Positions 1 through 8,800 of a stretch of DNA of 33,320 nucleotides are shown here, piece by piece. A program made the position numbers and the translations under genes. A model generated the notes under the pieces. It saw only the letters and a program-made list of their open reading frames with translations. It was not told where the DNA came from and made no database searches. The DNA comes from Bacteroidota bacterium (GTDB lineage Bacteria; Bacteroidota; Bacteroidia; Chitinophagales; Saprospiraceae). The stretch spans positions 1 to 33,320 of the forward strand of contig DROJ01000332.1 in the NCBI GenBank assembly GCA_011321935.1. Reading direction: 5' to 3'. How positions within the stretch are numbered: position 1 is the first letter of the stretch; each line of letters opens with the position of its first letter.

Positions 1-140
1 AAAGGGGCGAAACCTTATTGGATAAAAATGGGACATACTGCCAGTGGGTTTTGTAACCCGCTCATAACCAATTAGTTGGCAACAATCTGTCTTTCTAACA
101 ATAAACTGATGTATAGTAGTATGATTCGCATTAGTGGTTC

Positions 141-230
141 GATTCGTAATTAGCGGACTGTTTATTTTTTGGTAAATACCACATTATCAAGGGTTTGGCG
201 AACTAATCACTAATCAACTAATTACGAATC
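141..230. repeat. Inverted repeat (gattcgtaattag ... ctaattacgaatc) containing heptamer-type ACTAATCACTAATCA sequence
   Basis: 13-bp perfect arms at 141-153 and 218-230; internal 'aactaatcactaatcaa' resembles the tracts at 10.8, 29.6 and 31.1 kb. Confidence 0.7.
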
Positions 231-392
231 ACTGCATTAGTAACGGATGACAGACGGAAATACTTTTTCAGGTAAGACAATATTGTCGGTGCCAACCCCA
301 ACAAGCTCTAAAAAGTGCAGGCCGAAAATCAACCCAATGAAGTTGCGTTTTTTTTATGTGAAAACTATTTTGACCTTTGCGCCTTTGAAAAA

Positions 393-528
393 AGAGAATT
401 TGAGAGGTTGAGAAAATGAGAGGTTGAGAACAGTGCAGCGGAAGGGCTTTTGATTTTTGCCCAAAAATCAAAAGCCCTTCCGCTGCACTGTTCTCAACCT
501 CTCATTTTCTCAACCTCTCAAATTCTCT
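393..528. repeat. Near-perfect 136-bp palindrome, 67-bp arms, 2-nt centre
   Basis: 393-459 is the exact reverse complement of 462-528 (agagaatttgagaggttgagaaaatgagaggttgagaacagtgcagcggaagggcttttgatttttg). Confidence 0.95.
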
Positions 529-545
529 CCTTATAAAATTCCATT

Positions 546-1283
546 TTGAAAAATTCGACCAAAGTTGGCCTCATTATAATTGTCGTTCTGATCATCGACC
601 AGGCATTAAAAATATGGATCAAAACCCACATGCACCTCAACGAGGATTCATTTGAAGATTGGAGTTGGTGGACAGTTCCGTGGGGCCGGATCCATTTTGT
701 GGAAAACGAAGGCATGGCCTTTGGCATCGAACTGCCCGGCAATTATGGGAAACTGATACTCAGCCTTTTCCGCATCGCTGCCGTCGGTTTTTTGTTTTAT
801 TATTTGAAACTGCTCATCCGGGCAAAAGCATCATTTGGGCTGCTTGCCTGTTTTGGGTTGATACTTGCCGGAGCGCTCGGCAATATTCTGGACAGTGCAT
901 TTTACGGGGCGATTTTTTCTAAATCCCCTTTCCATTCTTTGGAGGTGGCAAGGCTGTTCCCTCCGGAGGGCGGTTATGCCGATTTCCTCCACGGCAGGGT
1001 AGTTGATATGTTTTATTTTCCCATGTTTTCGGGCACTTTCCCAGAGTGGCTACCTGTGTGGGGCGGCGAAGATTTTTTGTTTTTCCGGCCTGTTTTTAAT
1101 GTTGCAGATGCTTCTATTACGGTCGGTGTCATCAGCTTGCTGCTGTTCCACCGTGATTTTTTCAGCGGCGATTCTATTGAAAAAAAGACAGCGGAGGAAG
1201 AGGTAGAATTGGTCAAAGAAACGGCAAAGGCAGCGCAAGAAGAGGACGGCAGCATTACGGGGAAAGAGGACGCCCCGGTGTGA
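546..1283 (+). CDS. lspA: Lipoprotein signal peptidase (signal peptidase II)
   Basis: Multi-TM protein with IDQALKIWIK, NEGMAFGI, GALGNILDS and FNVADASITVGV motifs typical of LspA; C-terminal acidic tail. Confidence 0.93.
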   Translation: MKNSTKVGLIIIVVLIIDQALKIWIKTHMHLNEDSFEDWSWWTVPWGRIHFVENEGMAFGIELPGNYGKLILSLFRIAAVGFLFYYLKLLIRAKASFGLLACFGLILAGALGNILDSAFYGAIFSKSPFHSLEVARLFPPEGGYADFLHGRVVDMFYFPMFSGTFPEWLPVWGGEDFLFFRPVFNVADASITVGVISLLLFHRDFFSGDSIEKKTAEEEVELVKETAKAAQEEDGSITGKEDAPV

Positions 1284-1317
1284 ACGGGCGGGCTTGGCTT
1301 CCCCGCCCTTGGCATGT

Positions 1318-2511
1318 TCAACGATACACAAAAACCGGGAAGACTTCTCCTTTTTTAAACTTGTCCCTTCCTTTTGGCAACTCCATAAAAGCATCGGTTT
1401 CCACGAGGTTGGCAAGGTCGCCCGAGCCCTTGCCTTCGAGGGGCATGCCCATCCATTTCCCGTCTTTTCCATTTTCCAATTTCACCTGCAAAAAATAAGT
1501 GAGGTCAGGTTTGAAAGAAAAATCTTTTCCCAAAACGGCATATTGCTGCGCAAAAGGGGAGAGGCCGAGCGATGCCCTCAGCCAGGGCTGGAAATAACGG
1601 TTGAGGCACATAAAAGAAGAAACGGGGTTGCCGGGAAAAGCAAAGACAAATGCCCCCTCCGTGCGGCCAAACCAAAAGGGCTTGCCGGGGCGCTGCGAGA
1701 CTTTATGGAATAGTTTTTTTACGCCCAGTTCTTCTAATATCTCGGGCAAAAAATCCAGCTTGCCCATTGACACGCCGCCGCTCATGAGCAGGGCGTCGTA
1801 TTCTACCAAAACTTTTGACAAAATGCGGCGGATGGCCTCTTTCTCGTCCAGTAAATGAAAGAGGTCGGCAGTGATGCCCCACTGCCCGGCCATAGCTGCC
1901 AAATTGTGGACGTTGGATTTCCTGATCTGGTGGGCCTGGGGTTTTTCATTGACTTCCACCAGCTCGTCGCCCGTGGAAATGATGGCCACTTTTGGCATTT
2001 TGCTGACCAACAAACCTGCCTTCCCGACAGTGGCCGCCACTCCTATTTCTGCTGCGGATATTTTACAGCCTTTGCGAACGATCAGCGAACCCGCTGCCCG
2101 GTCAGTTCCTTTTCGATGAATGTTTTGTTTGTCTTTTATCTCATCAATCAAGATGGTTGCCTGCCCGTTTCTTATCTCTAAATCTTCGTAACGGATCACG
2201 GTGTCAGTGTTCAGGGGGAGCATGGCACCGGTCATCACTTCTAGGCAGTTTTCATCTTTTTGCAAAGTCATTTGCGGGGCGCCCGCGGCTTGCAGCCCTT
2301 CTATTTTAAAAACCCTTTTTCCTTTTTTGAAATATTCAAACTGGATCGTTATGCCGTCCATGGAGACCCGGTCGAAAGGAGGGAAATCGCGGTCGGCGTA
2401 GAGGCCTTCGCACAAAACACGGCCGGTGGCCTGATGGAAAGGGATGCGTTCTTCTCCGAAGGATGCCGTGTTTTGGAGGACTGTTTTTGTTGCTTGTTCT
2501 ACGCTGGTCAT
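1318..2511 (-). CDS. moeA: Molybdopterin molybdenumtransferase MoeA
   Basis: FPPFDRVSMDGITI, VMTGAMLP, ISTGDELVE, SGGVSMGKLDF and FAFPGNPVSSF motifs; likely start is the ATG at 2511 (MTSVEQATKTVLQ) rather than the ORF-track start. Confidence 0.93.
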   Translation of the reverse strand: MTSVEQATKTVLQNTASFGEERIPFHQATGRVLCEGLYADRDFPPFDRVSMDGITIQFEYFKKGKRVFKIEGLQAAGAPQMTLQKDENCLEVMTGAMLPLNTDTVIRYEDLEIRNGQATILIDEIKDKQNIHRKGTDRAAGSLIVRKGCKISAAEIGVAATVGKAGLLVSKMPKVAIISTGDELVEVNEKPQAHQIRKSNVHNLAAMAGQWGITADLFHLLDEKEAIRRILSKVLVEYDALLMSGGVSMGKLDFLPEILEELGVKKLFHKVSQRPGKPFWFGRTEGAFVFAFPGNPVSSFMCLNRYFQPWLRASLGLSPFAQQYAVLGKDFSFKPDLTYFLQVKLENGKDGKWMGMPLEGKGSGDLANLVETDAFMELPKGRDKFKKGEVFPVFVYR

Positions 2512-2541
2512 TTTTAAAAAAATTAGTTGCCTTTTATACCC

Positions 2542-2614
2542 TGACAATGTTAAATTAGGATTTTTAAAAAATAGCGGAAGCCACATTAAATATTATTCTA
2601 ATTTAACATTGTCA
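2542..2614. repeat. 17-bp perfect inverted repeat upstream of moeA
   Basis: tgacaatgttaaattag (2542-2558) vs ctaatttaacattgtca (2598-2614). Confidence 0.85.
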
Positions 2615-2630
2615 AGATACTTTATCCGTT

Positions 2631-2746
2631 TTTTTTTTGCAAAGCTCCTCTTGCGGGAGGGTTTTTGAAACCTTCCCTTTTCTCAAATACCATTGTGGGA
2701 TGCGGGTTTCAAAAACCCGCCTACGGAAGGAGCTTTGCAAAAAAAA
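2631..2746. repeat. Imperfect inverted repeat, ~42-bp arms
   Basis: ttttttttgcaaagctcctcttgcgggagggtttttgaaacc vs ggtttcaaaaacccgcctacggaaggagctttgcaaaaaaaa. Confidence 0.8.
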
Positions 2747-2797
2747 GTCGCTATGAATTTGCGGAAACGAAGGTAAGCACAAAAGTAAAAAGCTGGC

Positions 2798-2845
2798 TTC
2801 GGACTTCCGTCCGAGATACTTGGCTCGGACTTCCGTCCGAGATAC
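2798..2845. repeat. Tandem direct repeat (2x) of a small hairpin cggacttccgtccgagatac
   Basis: Two consecutive copies of 'ggcttcggacttccgtccgagatact / ggctcggacttccgtccgagatac', each self-complementary. Confidence 0.75.
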
Positions 2846-2880
2846 AAAAAGCCCCGGAGAAGAACCTCCGGGGCTTTTTT
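2846..2880 (-). terminator. Rho-independent terminator downstream of sprA (bidirectional in appearance)
   Basis: aaaaagccccggag aagaac ctccggggctttttt: 9-bp GC stem flanked by A and T tracts. Confidence 0.85.
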
Positions 2881-2897
2881 GTTTTTAAAAAACACTT

Positions 2898-5800
2898 TTA
2901 CTCAAGCGAGAAGCGCACTGTCACGCCGCTCCTGATATTGGTCGTTGGATAGCCTTCCGACGTCTTTGGCTCTTGTCGGCGGTAATCAAAAAAGAAGCGC
3001 AGGGATAATTGTTTGTTCAATTGATAGGTTGCCTGCGGCAAAATGGTAATGATCTTATTGCCCCTCGTTGGGTCTTGTGTACCGTAGAACAAATCATAGC
3101 GGTTGGTCTCGTCATCACGGATGGAAAAGTCGAAGGTAATGTCGAGGCTGCCGGGTTCGTTCGTTCTGCGCCTGCCTGCCCGGCTGGAAGAGCCCGGCTT
3201 GTTTTTATCGTCCTTTTTTTGTTTTGCCCGGCTTTTTTTCTTTTTCTTAGAAGTAAGGAAACCAAGTTCCACTTCTTTTATTTTGTACCCAAAACCAACG
3301 GTAATGTCTGTTCCGACGGTCTCGTTCATATAGCCTTCCAAATCGAGGGCAAGCGTTCTCCTCTTGGAAAATTCCCCTTTAAAAGACATATCGTTTTTCA
3401 AGCGGACATCCACTCCGAGCAGCGGGCTGAACTGTTCTTGAACCTGTACGTCAGGGATCCTGAAACGGGAAAAGTAGTTGAGGTTAGGATTGGCCTCCAG
3501 GTCATTCGTCTGCTCTGTGACCAGCAAAAACGGGTCAGTACTGTCGTAAGAATTATTGGTGCGGTAGCTGCTCACCGACATTGTTCCCTTGTACCCGTGG
3601 CTGATACTGATGCTCCGGAAATACTCTTTGAACGGTGCCAGGTCTGCCAAGCCATCATAGGTAAGACGCCAATTGGGAGCGGGTTTTGTTTTGATCAAAA
3701 CATTGCTCAAATAATCATCGGCAACGGCAATATTGCCGGGGTCTTTACCGGTATAAGCTGCAAAAAATGCTGGCAACAATACATCGGGATGAGTACGGCC
3801 GTAGCCCCTTGGATAGCCTTGGGCGGCGTTGTCGGGATCGTCGTGGCTGCCCGGCGGGTCGGAAGACAGGCGGTTCGCAATGCCGACCCTAGCATCCGAA
3901 AAGGTTTTAAAAAGGCCGAAAAGGTCTTTCTCGAACAGTGTATTGAAAGCTCCGATATAGGAAACCTGGAAAGTCCCGAAATCGGACTCGGCAAAGTGTT
4001 CCATTTCTGTCTGCGAACGGTTGTCGGGGTTGGCTGGGTCAAGGATTTGGTTGCGCGCAAATTTCTCCTCGTGGTTTCTGGTCTTTGATCTGCTGGCATC
4101 CACGTCAATACGGAATTTACGGAAAGGTTCAATGGTCAGCTTGCCGTCCATCTCTTGCTTATAAGTCTGCAAAAGTGGGTTTGGCTGCGTGACATCACCT
4201 GAAATCCACTGCCAGTTTTTGTATAAATAATCTTTGTCCGTGTACCAGTCTTTTTGGTCAATGTTGGGCTGGAAACCTGCCACAAAGCCCCATCCGGGGG
4301 CATCAAAACTTTGCATTCCGAACAACTTGCTGTCTGGCAGATAACCGGGGATGACGGTGGTATAGCTTTCCCGGTAGTTCAGCCTCAATTTTCGGACAGC
4401 CATCAGTGGCCGGATGAAGGCGCGCTCCATCTTGCTGGGCTGCTTGTCTTTGTTTTTCTTCTTGTCCCTATCTGAGCGGTTCTTGCCCGCCTTGTCTTTT
4501 TTATCGGAGTCTTTGCCTTTGTCTCCGTTTTTCTTTTTTGATTTTTTATCATCGGCCTTACTGCCCCTTTTGTTCTTTTTATCTCCTTTGCTGGCGTCCC
4601 GGAGGCCTCGGCTACCGCGGCCGCGGCGGGGCTTTGAATTGATTTTTTTCAGGTAAGGGACATAATTGTACAACTTTTCAAAATCAAGGTCTCCGTTGAT
4701 TGTCTTGTCCTGTGAGTTGTTGATGATGTTGCCTTGGGCGATGGCAGTAGGGGTGCGGCTCGAAGCATCCCAGCCATAGCCCGCTTTGTAACTTGCCTTT
4801 AAACCTACCCAATCGAGGAAGGGGATGTCTTTGGTGGGCACTTTATAGGTCGCATTGATATTGTGCTGGTAGTGTTTGGTCCGCCCAAAATCGCGGAGGC
4901 TCTTTTTTATGGAATCGCGGCGGAATTTACCGATGTCGGAAATGTAGAGGGGGTCATTGGCCGGCAATTGGTTTCGCTCCAGCATTTCTATTTCATCCGG
5001 TTCGTCAATGACTGCGTTGTTGTCGGCATTGAACTGGAACTTGAGGTTGCGGGTAATGTCCCACTGTAAATCATAGATCCGGTTCCAGACAAACTGCTTA
5101 TTATAATAGGTGTTGTACAAAGGGTTGGCGCCCGCAAAACGGTGCTTGGTCACATTGAACTTCCGGTCGAGGTCGGTGCTGAAAGCAAAAGAATTGGGGA
5201 AAGGATTGAAGTTCATGTTTTTTAAAAACTTCAGGTTTTTGCTTTTGATGACCTTTTTCAGGGGTTCGATATATTTTACTTTCCGGGTATAATTATAATC
5301 CAGTGCGCCCCTTCGTCTGGTCAGCACGTCACTTTCCACGATGGGATCGTGCTGTGAAGTTTCATCAAAAGCATAGGTAGCCGTAAAATTGGAGATGTCC
5401 CAGGGCATTGGTTTTTTATCGGTATTGGTGCGCTGCTTCCGCACGTTCGTGAAATTGTAGCTTTTGATGGTCTTTACGGTTTGTGCATCGGTCTTGGCTT
5501 GCTGTGGGTTTGCTTCCGTTTTCAACTTCTCGTCGAGTTCAAGGTCAAGGTCGTAGGGGTCGTACTGCGGGGTGCTTACTTCTTTTGAATATTGGAAATA
5601 AAAGGGAACGGACAGCCCTGTTTTTTCCGGCAGGAATTTATCCAATTGTGCCGTGCCGGCAATGTCGTATTGCAGCTTTTTTTCTCTCTGCCTATCGGCC
5701 AATTGTTTGTCGAGCGGCCCAAAGCCGATGCTGCTTGCTGCCACCGAACCCGAGAGGGTCATGAAGTCGGCCAATTGCATATCTATCCGGGCCGTACCCG

Positions 5801-8800
5801 CCACACCGCCCCTTTCGTCGAGGCCAAAGGCGCGGAGTTCGTTGATCCAGATTTCGATGCTTTTTTCATCGTTTTGCAAACAGTCGTCCCCGATGACGGG
5901 GTTGCGGATGCCGACCATGACCGTTTTTACCAGGCCAAGGTTGGGGTTTCCTTTTATCCGGAAAATGGCGCCCGTTTTTTTCTCTCCGGGCATGTTCTTG
6001 ATTTCGTACAGTTTCCCCAATGTCGCATCGGGGTCTGCGTTCCTTATTGTTTTCAGTTTTTTTAGCAAATCAAAATCAATGGTGATGTCGTTCGAGTCCG
6101 GCCAGACGACGCGCGCGTACTCATCGCTCCTCTCCTGAACGATTGTATTGGGATCAGACATGGTGATGGGTATTTCATATTCATAAAAATTGCTGTTGAT
6201 GTCGCTTCCCAGGCGGATGAAAACATTTAAATCACCATCTTGCAAGGGTTCGTTTGTTGCGCAGTTTTTAGTGTCCTCTGCGTGCAAGAACATCTTTAAT
6301 TTTTTCAGCACGCGCATATCGAGGTTCAGGTTTTTAAAAACCCCTCTTGCATCGCCGTCTTCCAAATTGCAGACCCTCAAAGAAAGCGCTTGCTCGTTTT
6401 GCAGGGCACTGATATTTACTCCCAGTGCTTGCTCCCTGGTGATGCCCGGGGGAAGGGTATAGCCAAATGGTTCGCGTTCGCTGTTTTCCTCAATGTTCAC
6501 CGCATTGATGTCAAAAGATGTTTCGTCAAAATCAAAACAAGGCTCTTCTTCCAGTTCCCTGGTGTACCGGCGCCATTGGCTCCGTACCAGTTCTAAAGTT
6601 GCGAAGCGCAGGACAACGGGCTGTTGAAACCCTTTGAGGTACATCCGCATGAAACGGATGGAACGGAAATCGCGGATGCCACCGACTTTTCTGAAGAAGG
6701 GGTCGGAGTCCAATAGGTTGAGGGGGATGCGGAAGCGGTGCCATACCCGGCGGTCGTCATTGCTTACTCTTGTCTCGGTAATAAAAGGGTTGGCGTCAGC
6801 GTCAATGCCCCGGAGGCCATCATAAACGATGGGCACCCGGTACTCAAAATAACTTTCCGTTTCGTTCACCGTCCGGTCACCGTCGAGGTCTTCTCCATCG
6901 GGTAATGTAGTGGAGGAACGGGTCAAGGATTCACCTTGGTTGATGGGGGTGTTGCCTTCCAGGCCAAAGAAGCGGTCATAGCGGTCAAGTGTTGAAGTAC
7001 CATTGCTGTAACTGCGGTAATGCCGGAAGTTGTCGTTGGAGGGGTCGGCAGTGATTGTAGCTATAGCAGGGGCAGAGAGGGATTGTATTGCGGCTATATA
7101 ATCCGCAAATTTGACCCTTTCGCCTGCATCGTTAAGGCCGTCGAGACCGACGTCCTGTGCTGCCCTGTTGTCGGGATCCGTATCAAAATTGTTAGTGATC
7201 TGCGGGTTGAGCGGTATCTGCCCCCAATTGGTTTCGGTAGATCTCAGTCCTTGTGTATTGGGGCCGGGAAGGCCATTTTCAAAAAACTTTCTTGAATCGG
7301 GCATGATGTCTTCGGAAATGTTTCCGAAGTTGATAATCAACTCGCCGTTCATCCTGCCAGAAGCGGCATCGGGGTTGGCAGCGATAGCGCCGGTTGTATC
7401 TAGGTAAGGGCTCATCATCCAAAATTCGAGGAATTCGATGTTGGAAGATTGAAAGTCGTTGGTGGTCATTTGCCGCATAATGCCGGCCCAGCGCGTTTCG
7501 GGGTCTTTGAGCGAGCCATCAGGGTTGAGGCCTGCTGAAAAAGCAGACCCGGTTGGGGGATCGTAATTATAGGGCCCCCTCCGGGTAGGGTCATAAGCAA
7601 GGTCCAATGAGCGGATCAAAGCGGCGCCCAATTGGTTTGCGTTTTGCCGGTTAGGAAAAATTTCTGTTTGCTGGACAACAACACCGTATGGGTTTCCATT
7701 GTCGTTGCCAGAAGAACTACGGTCAATGCTGTACCAACTAAGGTGTGCCCGGTTCATGCCGGCCACGAGCGAATCGTTCAAGAAGGCTTCGGGGAAAATG
7801 GGATCGGTGGCATCTTGGTCATCACGTGGTACACTTGACATCATCCAGCCATTTACTCCAACAGAAGGAGTGGTCAGGTTGAGGGGCGTTACAGCGCCTT
7901 CAAAGTCATCTATGTAAACGACGCCCCCCTTGTTCTTTTCCGTGGGAGAGTCTTCGTTGATAGCGCGGGCGTGGCCTGGTTTCAGTACCGCTGTTTCGGC
8001 GGTAAAATTGATGTTCGACATTTCTTTGGTAGAGATCAAGGGTATCTTGTCCACTAAGCGGGTCAGCCACGGGGCTTCATTGCTGTAATTTACATCAAAG
8101 CCATAGATGCGGTTGTTGATGGGGTCGTCGCCGATATTTACTTTTTGGGTATAGGGCCTTTCAAATAGGTGCAGATAGGTGCCCCCCAGGGTCAAGTGCT
8201 TGTTGACCATATAATCGGCGCGCACACCCAACATGGTCTTGGTTTGAAAGCCAAAAAGGGAATTGTCTTCAAATTCGACCCGGATCGGCGCACCTGAATT
8301 GAGGTACACATCATTTAGGATACGCACCCGGCCGATCTGGTAATCTATTTCATAATCACGGCCTTCTTCTAATTTTTTTCCGCCCGAATAAACACTCACG
8401 GCCCCTTGTGGAATATTGAACGCGCCGAGGGAAATTTCAGAGGAGACGGATGATTTATAACTGCCTTTTATGGTGAAGCGGTTGAACTCCTGAAACTCCC
8501 TGGCATTGAAAAGGGTCTGTTTGTACAATTGTTCATAAACAAACTTGGCAGTGTCTTGAGGTTGGAGTTGGCTGGCGAGCGAGCTGCCGAAAGGCTCTAA
8601 GACCGGGAACATGATCCGCCCGTTGCGGGTATTGATAGTGAGCCCGTCCACAAAGTCAAAAACCCCATCGGGCTGCGGGTCGAGCTGCACGTTGAGCTGG
8701 TCGAGGTTGAAAATGCGGAGCAGGGGCTTGTCCGAGATGCCGGCTGCCGGCATAAATTGCTTGGTGCCCTCGCCGGGGTCTTCATAATAAACGCCCAGTT

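Noticed and set aside
268-471. 67-aa minus-strand ORF before lspA
   Set aside because: Lies within or next to the 136-bp palindrome; no coding signature.
3009-4088. 359-aa plus-strand ORF antisense to sprA
   Set aside because: Antisense shadow of sprA; no motif, overlaps a conserved gene.
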